64,000 nt of DNA from Pseudomonadota bacterium (GCA_021848345.1 JAJZUV010000018.1:1-64000); one strand, 5' to 3'. Shown: positions 29,216-37,541, counted from the stretch's first letter. Notes: generated by a model from the letters alone, not told the origin. Translations and numbers: made by a program.

Positions 29216-29506
29216 ATGGCAACCAGGACGATTCCATGGGATTCCGCCGAGCATCTTCGGTCCGACGAAGACCGCGTGGCCTATCTGAACGCGGCGCTGG
29301 ACGAGGCGGGGGATGATCCCACCTTCATCGCGCAGGTCCTCGGCGACATTGCTCGATCCCATGGCATCGAGCGCGTCGCGCGGGAGACCGGCCTGAGCCG
29401 GCAGGGCTTGTACAAGGCCCTGTCGGCCGAGGGGAATCCCGAGCTGTCGACGATCCTGAAGGTCTTGCGCGCCCTGGGGATGAAACTGCACGCGGAGGCT
29501 GGTTGA
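29216..29506 (+). CDS. HTH antitoxin partner of the Gp49-like toxin
   Basis: The 96-residue protein has an N-terminal toxin-binding part and a C-terminal helix-turn-helix (ERVARETGLSRQGLYKALSA), then NPELSTILKVLRALGMKL, the pattern of probable addiction-module antidotes. It follows the toxin gene by 2 bp. The toxin-first order is common for this family. It should bind the CAAC-N4-GTTG palindromes upstream of the pair. Confidence 0.88.
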   Translation: MATRTIPWDSAEHLRSDEDRVAYLNAALDEAGDDPTFIAQVLGDIARSHGIERVARETGLSRQGLYKALSAEGNPELSTILKVLRALGMKLHAEAG

Positions 29507-29577
29507 ACCCTGCCGCATGGCATGGCATGGCGACGGTCGGTTTCAGCTGGGTCTCGGAGCAGGCGCGTCGCGTCCCG

Positions 29578-30120
29578 TCACCGCACGGCTCCCTTCAGGT
29601 ATTCGACCAGCGCACCCTGCGCCTTCCGGAATCTCCTGAGCTCGAGGGGCAGCGAAAGGGCCATCAGGCCGGCGGCGATGCCCCAGCCGATCCAGAACGC
29701 CTGCATTCCTCCGTGGGGGGCGAACCATGCGCCCATGGCCCAACCCGCCATCCAGGCACAGAAGAATCCCACGGTGCCGACCGGAAGGCGCCCCGTGATC
29801 CGGGGTGTCGAGCCGGACCATTCGAGCCTGCCCTTGATGGAAAACGGCGTGCGCAGGCGCAGGCCCAGCCAGGGTGACGGTGCCCGGAAAACCCAGTTGC
29901 CTGCGGAGTCCGTCCTGCCCTTGACCTCGGCGAGATCGATCGACGCGTTCGCCGGACGTGCCAAGGACTCCGGCAGGGTGCTGGTGACCACGCACAGCCC
30001 CTGGCGATAGGCCCACGGCCAGAAGCGCCAGATGCCGATGAATTCGGCGACCCCGTACAACCACGACAGGGCCGCGACGACCCACGCCACCAGGAAGAGA
30101 TCGAACGGGAACCAGTGCAT
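29578..30120 (-). CDS. Hypothetical integral membrane protein
   Basis: The 180-residue protein from the ATG at 30120 (MHWFPFDLFLVAWVVAALSW) has an N-terminal membrane helix, a beta-rich hydrophilic middle (about 45-110), and two more helices near 115-155 before a basic tail (LELRRFRKAQGALVEYLKG). No family recognised. It lies in antisense orientation between two toxin-antitoxin modules. Confidence 0.55.
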   Translation of the reverse strand: MHWFPFDLFLVAWVVAALSWLYGVAEFIGIWRFWPWAYRQGLCVVTSTLPESLARPANASIDLAEVKGRTDSAGNWVFRAPSPWLGLRLRTPFSIKGRLEWSGSTPRITGRLPVGTVGFFCAWMAGWAMGAWFAPHGGMQAFWIGWGIAAGLMALSLPLELRRFRKAQGALVEYLKGAVR

Positions 30121-30210
30121 GGGGTGTCCAGGAAGCCGCGACGTTGCGAGGGCCGGCGCCAGGGCGCGCCGCGGGTCAATGTATCGCAACGCCCTGAGAG
30201 CGTCCGTTCT

Positions 30211-30257
30211 ATGGCGTGCCATGTGGCGATCCGTGCCATATACTGTGATATATGGCA
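30211..30257. promoter_or_regulatory. VapB operator, overlapping the start codon
   Basis: A perfect inverted repeat TGCCATATA-CTGTGA-TATATGGCA (30234-30257) covers the vapB ATG at 30252. A second, shorter palindrome ATGGC-GT-GCCAT (30211-30222) repeats the same GCCAT half-site. Together they resemble paired VapBC operators. Confidence 0.7.
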
Positions 30258-30509
30258 ACGCGAGGCACTACGAATCCGCGGCCGACCGCGCGTGTCGGCT
30301 GGAACAACCGATCGCAGACGGTGACGATGCCGCTTGAATTTCGTTTCCCGGAGTCGGTGCGCGAGGTGTTCATCCGGCGCGAAGGCGAAAGCATCGTGCT
30401 GACGCCGCGACCGGCCGACTGGTCCGGCTTCTTTGCGGCGGGCCTGACAGCCTCGGCGGATTTCATGGCGGATGCGGAACGCTTGCCCATCCAGGAGCGC
30501 AGGTTTTGA
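30252..30509 (+). CDS. vapB: VapB-type antitoxin (AbrB/SpoVT fold)
   Basis: The 85-residue protein has a swapped-hairpin AbrB-type DNA-binding segment (WNNRSQTVTMPLEFRFPE, then VREVFIRREGESIVLTPRP) and a C-terminal tail (GLTASADFMADAERLPIQER) that would thread into the toxin. It overlaps the downstream toxin start by 4 bp. The start lies inside the palindrome it probably binds. Confidence 0.88.
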   Translation: MATRGTTNPRPTARVGWNNRSQTVTMPLEFRFPESVREVFIRREGESIVLTPRPADWSGFFAAGLTASADFMADAERLPIQERRF

Positions 30510-30922
30510 CGCTCCCGCTGTACATGCTGGGCACGGACACCTGCATCTTCCTCATGCGAGGTGATTCCGCGGCCTTGGCGGCCAAGGTGCAAGCGGTGCC
30601 GCTGCAGCAGCAGATCATGTCGGCCGTGACGTTCGCAGAGCTGACCCATGGCGTGCAGGTCTCGGCCGCTGCCAGGCGCAAGCAGAATCAGGCCGTGCTG
30701 GACCGCCTCGCGGTGTACCTGGCCGTGTTGGATTGGCCGCAAGACGCGGCGCAGCACTACGCCGAAATTCGTGCCGATCTGAAAAAGCGCGGCGCCCAGC
30801 TGGGCGCCGCCGACCTCATGATCGCCGCGCACGCAAGAGCCTTGGGCGCCATCGTCGTCACCAACAACACCAAGGATTTCGGGCGCGTGAAGGGCCTGCG
30901 GATCGAGAACTGGACCCAGTAG
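30506..30922 (+). CDS. vapC: VapC-type PIN-domain toxin
   Basis: PIN-domain ribonuclease; VapC toxins usually cut tRNA or rRNA. The 138-residue protein keeps the acidic quartet: Asp in GTDTCIFL, Glu in TFAELTHG, Asp in GAADLMIAAHA and Asp in NNTKDFGRV. A TTG at 30506 overlaps the vapB stop; an in-frame ATG at 30524 would remove six residues but leaves only four ahead of the first Asp. Likely an active toxin. Confidence 0.9.
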   Translation: MTLPLYMLGTDTCIFLMRGDSAALAAKVQAVPLQQQIMSAVTFAELTHGVQVSAAARRKQNQAVLDRLAVYLAVLDWPQDAAQHYAEIRADLKKRGAQLGAADLMIAAHARALGAIVVTNNTKDFGRVKGLRIENWTQ

Positions 30923-30968
30923 TGCCGCGCGGCACGGCTCCCTCGCCGGTCTCGGCGCGTGTTCCCTT

Positions 30969-31370
30969 TCAGGCTGGCGCGTCGAGCAGGTCGGTGCCGT
31001 AGGAGTTGTCGATCAGGCACAGCCAGCCGGCCTGCGGGTCGCGACGGAACACGTAGGTGGAGCGGCGCGTGGCCTGCCAGGGCTGGCCGTCGCCGAGCAC
31101 GGCGCGTAGCTCCGCGCGCGCCAGCACCAGCGCGGTGTCGCCGGACATCAGCACGCGCATCTCGGGCTGGTGCACCTGGAGGCTGTGGTGGAAGTGTTCG
31201 GCGATGCGCCGGAAGGCCTCGCGGATCTGCTCCTTGCCGCGCGCGATCATGCCGGGCTGCAACACGAGCATGGCGTCGTCGGCGTAAAAGCGCATCACCT
31301 GCTCGAAGTCCTCGCGGTTGATCGCCGCGTCCGCGGCCGCGACCGCGTTCCTGAGTTCCTGTTCCGACAT
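30969..31370 (-). CDS. SnoaL-like / DUF4440 protein
   Basis: The 133-residue protein (ATG at 31370, MSEQELRNAVAAADAAINRE) has the NTF2-like cone fold pattern: an N-terminal helix, YADDAMLVLQPGMIARGKEQIREAF, then beta strands ending YVFRRDPQAGWLCLIDNSYG. Family members range from small isomerases to proteins of unknown function. A longer in-frame reading to 31613 is not supported. Confidence 0.8.
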   Translation of the reverse strand: MSEQELRNAVAAADAAINREDFEQVMRFYADDAMLVLQPGMIARGKEQIREAFRRIAEHFHHSLQVHQPEMRVLMSGDTALVLARAELRAVLGDGQPWQATRRSTYVFRRDPQAGWLCLIDNSYGTDLLDAPA

Positions 31371-31503
31371 CTTGGTTTTCCGGTGGGGGCGTTGTGACCC
31401 GGCAGGCGGAAAAAGCCACCTCTGGCCTCTGCGGGCGCCGCTGCTTCCGGCTTGACGGGATGGGTGATTGTAGCTATATTTGGCGCCCAATACGGAGCGG
31501 AAT

Positions 31504-31755
31504 ATGGAAACCATCCTCGCTGAAGTCGCCGTAAGCATGTCCGAGTTCAAAAAGAACCCAGCCGCCGTGCTTCGGGAGGCCAACCACCGCCCTGTCGCGG
31601 TGCTGAACCACAACCGGGCCGCCTTCTACATGGTCGAGCCTCGCTTGTTCGAAGCCATGCTTGAGGAGCTGGCGGACCAGGACCTGTACCGCAAGGCCGC
31701 CAGTCGCCTCGCGGAGAAGGCCCGTGCCATCGAGGTGGACATTGACGACCTCTGA
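31504..31755 (+). CDS. Phd/YefM-type antitoxin
   Basis: The 83-residue protein (ATG at 31504, METILAEVAVSMSEFKKNPA) fits the Phd/YefM antitoxin fold: VAVLNHNRAAFYMVEPRLFEA and a C-terminal helical tail. An in-frame start at 31480 is possible but weaker. It overlaps the toxin gene by 14 bp. It should repress its own promoter, which lies in the A+T-rich stretch at about 31465-31500. Confidence 0.88.
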   Translation: METILAEVAVSMSEFKKNPAAVLREANHRPVAVLNHNRAAFYMVEPRLFEAMLEELADQDLYRKAASRLAEKARAIEVDIDDL

Positions 31756-32107
31756 AGCCAAGGCGAAGCACAAGTACAAGCTTCGCTTCATGCCGGAGGC
31801 CCTCGAAGAATGGCGAAGTCTGGACGGCTCTGTTCAGGCTCCTCTCAAGAAGCTTCTTGCCAAAAGGCTGGACAATCCTCGCGTTCCCGGTGGTGAACTC
31901 CACGGAGCGCTTGCAGGGTGCTACAAAATCAAGTTGCGCCAGCAAGGCGTTCGGTTGGTCTATTCGGTGGAAGACGACCACTTGTTGGTCACGGTCATTG
32001 CGGTCGACAAACGCGAGGACGGGGTGGTCTACGAGTCTGCCATTGCGCGCTTATCCGCTGCAGCCGAAGCGCTTGCCCAAGCGTTGCGGGACAAGCTCAA
32101 GAAGTAG
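31742..32107 (+). CDS. RelE/ParE-type toxin
   Basis: The 121-residue protein starts at a TTG (31742) inside the antitoxin gene. It has the RelE core: KYKLRFMPEALEEWRSLD, then LKKLLAKRLDNPRVP, CYKIKLRQQGVRLVYSVEDD, and VIAVDKREDGVVYESA. These are mRNA interferases that act at the ribosome. The C-terminal helix is a little longer than usual. Confidence 0.87.
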   Translation: MTTSEAKAKHKYKLRFMPEALEEWRSLDGSVQAPLKKLLAKRLDNPRVPGGELHGALAGCYKIKLRQQGVRLVYSVEDDHLLVTVIAVDKREDGVVYESAIARLSAAAEALAQALRDKLKK

Positions 32108-32246
32108 CCGGGGGATGACGAGCCCCAGGTGAGCCAGTCGTGCGTCGCGGGTCATGCGTCGAGCGTCGCAACCAAGGCGTTGCATGATCGGCACGCGCAA
32201 GGTTACGGTATGCCCGACGCCACCGAATTCTCGCCATCTCCGGACC

Positions 32247-33495
32247 ATGACTGCGCCAAGCCACCGATTCCTCGAGGCCCATGGCCTGAGATTCCACGTC
32301 ACCGAACAGGGCCAGGGGCCGCTGGTCCTGCTCTGCCACGGGTTTCCCGAGACCTCCCATGCATGGCGGCATCAGTTGCCTGCGCTGGCACGGGCCGGGT
32401 ATCGAGCGGTGGCTCCCGATCTGCGCGGCTATGGGCGCAGCGACCGTCCCGAAGCGGTGGCGGCGTACGCGATGCGCGAGCTGGTGGCCGATCTTCTCGG
32501 GCTTGTCGATGCCCTGGGCGAGAGCCAGGCCGTGGTGGTCGGCGGTGACTGGGGCGCCTCGGTCGCATGGCAGGCGGCGCGCATGCATCCCGAGCGTTTT
32601 CGGGCGGTCGCGGCCCCAGCAGGCTGTTGAAGTACCGGAGGGGGCCGCGCGCAGGCGCTGCGGGATGAGCTGCAAGGCGCCCAAGCCAAGGCCAGGCTGG
32701 ACGCCTGGCCTGCTTGGGCAACGCCGCAGATCGCCCGCGGCGCCTGCGCCCGAAGGGTTGGCGCGGAATCGGGCGCTGGCCGCACCCCGGATCTTGCGCG
32801 GGCGCCCAGCCCGCGCTGCGATCCGGCGCACGCCCATCATCCCGATTCCGCGCCAACGCGACCCCCTCCGGTATTTCAACAGCCTGCTCGGCGTGCCGAT
32901 GATGCAGCGGGCGCCGAAAAGGCCCAGCGATCTGTTCCCGCAGACGGATCAGGCCTGGTTCTACACCCACTACTTCGCCGCGCCGGGAGTGGCCGAACGC
33001 GAACTCGAGGCCGACGTCGGCGCGAGCTTGCGCAAGATCTATTTCGCGGCCTCGGGTGCCGCGGGCCGCCGCGACGACCCGAGCACGCCCAATCCCTTCG
33101 GCATGCTGCCGCGCGCGGGCGGATGTCTCGACATCCTGCCCGAGCCCGAGGGAGCGCTCGATTGGCTGCCCGCCGAGGACATGGAGCGCTTCGTGGAGTC
33201 CTTCGAGGCCAGCGGCTTCAGGGGCGGGCTGAACTACTACCGCAACCTGGACCGCAATTGGGCGGACGAGGCCTCGCTGGAGGGCCGGCGAGTCGAGGTG
33301 CCGGCGCTCTACCTGGTCGGCGAGCGCGACACCGGGATGGCGATCCCGGGGATGCGCCAGATCATCGAGGCCATGCCGGTGACCGTTCCCCATCTGCGTG
33401 GCGCATGCACCATCCAGGGTGCCGGTCACTGGCTGCAACAGGAGGCGCCGGATGCGGTCAACGCCGCCTTGGTGGAGTTTCTGGACTCGCTTTGA
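32247..33495 (+). pseudogene. Epoxide-hydrolase-like gene interrupted by a mobile element
   Basis: The 5' part (MTAPSHRFLEAHGLRFHVTE onward) has HGFPETSHAW and the nucleophile elbow GGDWGAS. The 3' part has the lid region and GERDTGMAIPGM, then GAGHWLQQEAP with the catalytic His. A 271-bp insertion (32618-32888) separates them and shifts the frame. The 5' ORF ends at a TGA inside the element's left repeat. An intact version would be an alpha/beta-hydrolase epoxide hydrolase of the soluble type. The gene is broken unless the element is removed. Confidence 0.85.
32618..32888. mobile_element. MITE-like element, 271 bp
   Basis: Terminal inverted repeats of 27 bp with a single mismatch start AGCAGGCTGTTGAA (32618-32644 and, reversed, 32862-32888). 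Inside lie a perfect 17-bp inverted repeat (32757-32773 / 32841-32857) and a 15-bp bulged stem (32679-32697 / 32703-32719). No transposase is encoded. The GGCTGTTGAA ends recall some IS families (IS1182-like), but this was not checked. No clear target duplication was seen. Confidence 0.75.
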
Positions 33496-33680
33496 ATCCG
33501 GTGGCGCGATGGTGGGCCTGCCGCGGGTTGGTCCGATTCCGTCAGGGTCATTCGATGCCCCGCCCGGGTCAGAGTTCCGCCGGCCCCGATGGCCACCCAA
33601 ACTTCCTCGGGGTAGCCACCGACCCGGGCGAGCGATCGGCTCCACCCCGGCCACCGACTCAGAGGCCCACGACGCCGTCA

Positions 33681-33770
33681 CTGTTCGAGCCGCACCGCCT
33701 CTTCATCGAGGCGCAACTGCGCCTCAAGTGCAACGCCACGGCCATGTACCAGGGCCTGTTGGCTCTGTAC
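33681..33770 (+). pseudogene. IS21-type transposase (IstA) fragment
   Basis: About 30 codons (FEPHRLFIEAQLRLKCNATA, then MYQGLLAL) match the start of the IstA N-terminal region, whose usual form is FIEAQLRLKRNATAIYQDLV. The rest of the gene is absent, and the reading runs into the AbiE palindrome region. It is an IS21 remnant next to the toxin-antitoxin module. Confidence 0.6.
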
Positions 33771-33807
33771 GCAGCACCGGCAGAAGTGATTTGGCTGGGA
33801 CCTTAGC

Positions 33808-33854
33808 GCGCGGACTTATACTGCCGTCCTTAGGACGGCAGTATAAGTCCGCGC
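33808..33854. promoter_or_regulatory. Distal AbiE palindrome, 23-bp perfect arms
   Basis: A perfect inverted repeat has 23-bp arms around a single central T (33831). The core around the centre is GTCCTTAGGAC. It shares AGGACG half-sites with the second palindrome. AbiEi antitoxins of other systems bind paired inverted repeats upstream of abiE, so this is probably the distal operator. Confidence 0.75.
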
Positions 33855-33907
33855 AACGAGCGCACGCGAACCATGGCCCAGATGTAGGCGTGTTTTGGTT
33901 CCGAGCA

Positions 33908-33946
33908 ATGCTGTACAATGCGTCCTAAGGACGCATTGTACAGCAT
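33908..33946. promoter_or_regulatory. Proximal AbiE palindrome, 19-bp perfect arms
   Basis: A perfect inverted repeat with 19-bp arms around a central A (33927) and the core GTCCTAAGGAC. It ends on the abiEi start codon at 33945. The two palindromes are 96 bp apart centre to centre. Confidence 0.75.
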
Positions 33947-34859
33947 GGACCGTGAACGAATCCGCGCATCAGCGGCGCTCGCCGAGTTGCTTGGCGCACG
34001 TGGCGAACCGGTGGTCACGCGCTACGCGCTGGCCACCGCGGCTTGGCGCATCTACGCCGAACCGGACCAGCTGCCGTCGCGGGTACGGCGGCGTCAGCTC
34101 GATCGGCCGGCCTTCCTGCGCCTGGAGTCGGAGCTGATCCGCCAAGGCATGCTACGCCCGGTCCCTGGCGTCGCCCAGCATGCCGCGTACACCCTGCTCG
34201 GCGCGCCGGCAGCGGCGCCCGGCACGCTGGCCTGCGCGCTCGACCCGTTCTGTTACCTGTCTCACCTCAGCGCGATGGAGTTCCACGGGCTGAGCGACCG
34301 CATGCCCGAGCTGCTCTATCTTTCGTCGCCGGCTCCGGCTCCGTGGCGGTCCTTCGCCACGGCGCAGATGCAGCGCGACCTCGGCCAGGCGTATGCGGAT
34401 TTCGTGCAGGCGTCGCTCCCCGGCCTGCAGCGCATCCGCTTCACCCGAGTGGCAGGCCATCCGATCCATCTGTTCCGAAGTCTGCACCTCGGCGCATTCC
34501 GTCACTTCAAGCAGCAGCATCTGCGCGTCGCCACGCTGGGACGAACCTTCCTGAACATGCTGCAGGAGCCGGGGCTGTGCGGCGGCCTCGACCATGTGCT
34601 GTCGGTGTTCCGCGAGCATGCCGCCACGCATGCCCGGCTGATCTTCGACGAACTCGACCAGCACGGTCGCGCAATCGACAAGGTGCGTGCCGGGTGGATT
34701 CTCGAGGAGGTCTGCGGGATCCACGATGCGCGCATCGATGCCTGGTCGGCCTTCGCCCAGCGCGGGGGCTCGCAACGCCTCGACGCCACCGCCGAATACG
34801 GCCCGCGGTTCTCGGAACGCTGGAAGCTGTCGCTCAACGTGCCGTTGGCGCTGCCATGA
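33945..34859 (+). CDS. abiEi: AbiEi-type antitoxin
   Basis: The 304-residue protein has the AbiEi pattern: an N-terminal wHTH (RIRASAALAELLGARGEPVV), then DPFCYLSHLSAMEFHGLSDR and YLSSPAPAPW in the C-terminal domain. AbiEi is the DNA-binding antitoxin of a type IV module that counteracts AbiEii. The ATG at 33945 lies at the end of the palindrome; an in-frame ATG at 33918 within it would put nine more codons inside the operator. Its stop overlaps the toxin start (ATGA). Confidence 0.8.
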   Translation: MDRERIRASAALAELLGARGEPVVTRYALATAAWRIYAEPDQLPSRVRRRQLDRPAFLRLESELIRQGMLRPVPGVAQHAAYTLLGAPAAAPGTLACALDPFCYLSHLSAMEFHGLSDRMPELLYLSSPAPAPWRSFATAQMQRDLGQAYADFVQASLPGLQRIRFTRVAGHPIHLFRSLHLGAFRHFKQQHLRVATLGRTFLNMLQEPGLCGGLDHVLSVFREHAATHARLIFDELDQHGRAIDKVRAGWILEEVCGIHDARIDAWSAFAQRGGSQRLDATAEYGPRFSERWKLSLNVPLALP

Positions 34860-35716
34860 ACCCGCTGGACTTCGAGCGCTGGATCGCACAGGAAGCCGAT
34901 CTGCGGCGTTGAAGCTTCCGCCAAGCGGTCCACCTCGTGCTGCGCGCGATCGCCAACGAGCCGGCGCTGGCCCCGCTCATGGTGATGAAGGGCGGCATCC
35001 TGCTGGCCATCCGTTACCACAGCGCGCGCTTCACGCGTGACATCGACTTCTCGACCCGGCGCCACATCGAGGACGTTGATCTGACGCGATTCGTGGCTGA
35101 CCTCGACGACAGCATCCGCCGCGTGGCTGCCGACAACGAATATGGGCTTGCGCTCGCGGTGCAGTCGCATGCGCTCAAGCCCAGGGCGCGCACCACGCCG
35201 ACCTTCCCGACGCTGCAGGTGATGGTCGGATACGCCGACCGCGCCTCGCGACAGGAGATGCGCCGGCTGCAAGCCGGCGAGGCCCCCCGCGCGGTGCAGC
35301 TCGACTACAGCTTCAACGAATGGGCTTCCGAGGTGGAGCAGCACGTGCTCGACGGCGGCACGCTGACGATGTACGCCTATCACGATCGGATCGCCGAGAA
35401 GCTGCGCGCCGTGCTGCAGCAGCCGATCCGGCAACGCTCGCGCTTCCAGGACGTCTACGACCTGTGCCTGCTGTTCGAGCACGGCGAGCCCGACGCGGCG
35501 GACCGGCAGGCGATCCTCGACAAGCTACGGGCCGCGTCGAGCGAGCGCCAGGTCCCGATGGATCCGCGGGCGCTACGCGGCCCCGTGCTCGAGGCGCTTT
35601 CGCGCCGCGGCTACGCGGAGGTCGCCGCCCTCGTCCCCGGCACCCCACCGGATTTCGAATCGGCTTTCGCCACGGTGCGCGACTTTTACGAGCGGCTGCC
35701 GTGGAATCGCAGCTAG
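34856..35716 (+). pseudogene. abiEii: AbiEii-type nucleotidyltransferase toxin with in-frame stop
   Basis: From the ATG at 34856 (MNPLDFERWIAQEADLRR) the frame meets TGA at 34910, codon 19, then continues with SFRQAVHLVLRAIANEPALA to 35716 without another stop. The downstream part keeps the nucleotidyltransferase signature (MKGGILLAIRYHSARFTRDI, DF) and YHDRIAEKLRAVLQQ, then RFQDVYDL. Reinitiation at the GTG at 34937 could still give a 259-residue protein lacking the N-terminal helix. AbiEii toxins transfer nucleotides to targets such as tRNA. Confidence 0.75.
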
Positions 35717-35898
35717 ATCGCCCGCGTGCCCAAGCGCGCGCTCCAGCGCCCCGAGCGGTGCGACAGGGCCATGAAGGAAAGCGATATGGGCAGCAGCGCG
35801 AATCCGGCCCGCAGCGGGCTCGTGCCAGACTCGCGCTGCCGGACCAGCGGCAGCAGGATCCGCCCCTTGCGCGGCGAGGAGGGATGGGCGTCGGGCAT
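35713..35898 (-). CDS. Possible small ORF in the gap before the regulator
   Basis: The 288-bp gap between abiEii and the ArsR-like gene holds a 61-codon minus-strand ORF (MPDAHPSSPRKGRILLPLVR, then a hydrophobic FALLPISLSFMALSH stretch). It might be a one-helix membrane protein, but there is no clear ribosome-binding site and no family match. It may be chance in GC-rich DNA. Confidence 0.2.
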   Translation of the reverse strand: MPDAHPSSPRKGRILLPLVRQRESGTSPLRAGFALLPISLSFMALSHRSGRWSARLGTRAI

Positions 35899-36004
35899 GC
35901 AGCGGACCTTGTCGGGCGAGAGGTGTCGATGCTGCCTCGGGCGGCTCGCGCATGCTTCGGCCTCGGACGAAGCGAGCCTCCGGGATTGCGGGACAATGCC
36001 TTCC

Positions 36005-36712
36005 ATGGCCACCGGCGCACCGTCGAACATGACCCAGGATCTGGACATCGCGCAGGTCGCCGCGCTGGTCGGCGAGCCGGCGCGCGCGGCGATGCTGCTC
36101 GCGCTGGGCGACGGCCGGGCGCTGCCGGCCGGCGAACTGGCGGCTTGCGCGGGAATCGCGGCGCCCACCGCGAGCGAGCATCTGCGTCTGCTGCGCGAGG
36201 GCGGGCTGCTGCGCAGGGTGCGGCAAGGCCGGCATCACTACCACCGGCTGGCTTCTCCGGAAGTCGCCGCGCTGCTGGAGTCCCTGATGCTGGTCGCGAC
36301 GCAGCGGCCCGGCGACAGCGCGATATCGCGGGTGCCGTCGCGGCTGCAGGATGGGCGTACCTGCTACAGCCATCTGGCGGGACGCCTGGGCGTGGGTCTG
36401 TGCGATGCGTTGATCGAGCGGCAATGCCTGAGCATCCATGAGGACGTGGCGCGACTCACCCCGCGCGGCCTGGATTTCCTGCGGGATTTCGGGATGGACG
36501 TGCGCGCGTGGGAGCGGCATCCGGAGTCGAAGACCTGCATCGACTGGAGCGAGCGTCGCCACCATCTGTCGGGACCGCTGGGCGTGGCCCTGCTGCGACG
36601 GCTGAAGGAGTTGCGCTGGGTGCAACAGGACCTGGACAGCCGCGCGGTCAGCCTGACCGCGTCGGGGCTGCGCGGGTTGCGAGACCGCTTCGGCGCCTGG
36701 CCGGCGCATTGA
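36005..36712 (+). CDS. ArsR-type winged-helix regulator
   Basis: The 235-residue protein has an ArsR-like wHTH in residues about 15-95 (LACAGIAAPTASEHLRLLRE and RRVRQGRHHYHRLA). A C-terminal part follows with RTCYSHLAGRLGVGLCDALI and several Cys/His (CIDWSERRHH), as in a longer ArsR subgroup whose C-terminal domain is conserved. An ATG at 36005 (MATGAPSNMTQ) and another at 36029 are both possible. Metal or small-molecule sensing is inferred, not shown. Confidence 0.8.
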   Translation: MATGAPSNMTQDLDIAQVAALVGEPARAAMLLALGDGRALPAGELAACAGIAAPTASEHLRLLREGGLLRRVRQGRHHYHRLASPEVAALLESLMLVATQRPGDSAISRVPSRLQDGRTCYSHLAGRLGVGLCDALIERQCLSIHEDVARLTPRGLDFLRDFGMDVRAWERHPESKTCIDWSERRHHLSGPLGVALLRRLKELRWVQQDLDSRAVSLTASGLRGLRDRFGAWPAH

Positions 36713-36780
36713 GCCCGACCGGCGCCTGAGGCCTCGCCGGGCGCGCGCCGCTCGCGTCGGACGGCTTGGCGGCCGGGCGG

Positions 36781-37494
36781 CTATCGCTGCTCGGTATCGC
36801 CTCCGCTGGCGATTTCCTGCAGCCCGGTTTCGTCGAGGATCTCGATGTTGCGATAGCCGATGCGGATCAGTCCGTTGCGGGACATCTTCTGCAGTTCCTC
36901 GCTCAGCGCCTGGCGGGAGATGCCGAGCATGCGCGCGAACACTTCCTGGGCGATGGTGACGGTGGTGCGGTTCCTGGGCACGTGGGCGGCGTCGCCGCGC
37001 AGCAGCAGAAGCAGCCTCTGCGCCACGCGCACGACGGCGGGGCGTATCGCGGAGCCGCTGAAGGATTCGGAAATGCGGCGTCCGCGGTGCGCCACCAGTT
37101 CGGCGATGGCGCGCGCGAAGTCCACGCTGGTGTGCATCAATTCCTGGAACACGGAGCCGGGCACGGCCAGTACGTGGGCAGCCTCGCGCGCGATGCCGGT
37201 ACTCAGGTGGAGGGAATGGGTCAGGATGCCCGTTTCGCCGAACCAGTCGCCGGGCTCGACCAGGGCGAACACGTGTTCGCGGCCGTCGATGCCGATCCGC
37301 GAGATGTAGAGCGCTCCCCGCACGATGGCGAACCAGTGGTCGGCCGGGTCGCCCTGGCGGAACAGCTGGCCGCCGGGCTGGAGGTGCACGTCCTGGGCCT
37401 CGGCCACCAGGCGTTCCCGGACCTCCCGCGGCAGGGCCTCGAACCAGGGGTTGTTCGCAAGCGCCGCGAGCGCGATGGCCGGAGACAGCGACAT
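36781..37494 (-). CDS. Crp/Fnr-family transcriptional regulator
   Basis: The 237-residue protein has a cyclic-nucleotide-binding-type beta barrel (about 20-130, with GGQLFRQGDPADHWFAIVRG and FGETGILTH) and a C-terminal HTH (TIAQEVFARMLGISRQALSE). The N-terminal cysteines of FNR are absent, so it is a CRP-type, effector-binding regulator. The ATG at 37494 (MSLSPAIALAALANN) is the start. It diverges from mipA, whose expression it may control together with its own. Confidence 0.85.
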   Translation of the reverse strand: MSLSPAIALAALANNPWFEALPREVRERLVAEAQDVHLQPGGQLFRQGDPADHWFAIVRGALYISRIGIDGREHVFALVEPGDWFGETGILTHSLHLSTGIAREAAHVLAVPGSVFQELMHTSVDFARAIAELVAHRGRRISESFSGSAIRPAVVRVAQRLLLLLRGDAAHVPRNRTTVTIAQEVFARMLGISRQALSEELQKMSRNGLIRIGYRNIEILDETGLQEIASGGDTEQR

Positions 37495-37519
37495 GGCGGG
37501 TTCGATCCGGGAGCGGGGG

Positions 37520-37541
37520 AACTGTCGGGAATTGGACGGTT
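37520..37541. promoter_or_regulatory. Imperfect dyad between the Crp-type gene and mipA
   Basis: AACTGTC-N8-GACGGTT (one mismatch) lies in the 171-bp divergent region. Its size fits a CRP-type site, but spacing to promoters was not established. Confidence 0.35.

Noticed and set aside
33123..33806. Plus-strand open frame spanning the end of the hydrolase pseudogene
   Set aside because: Only its last 30 codons look like protein (the IstA fragment); the rest is another frame of the broken hydrolase.
34910..34912. TGA in abiEii read as selenocysteine
   Set aside because: No SECIS-like hairpin follows, and the position is in a non-catalytic helix; a nonsense mutation or error is simpler.
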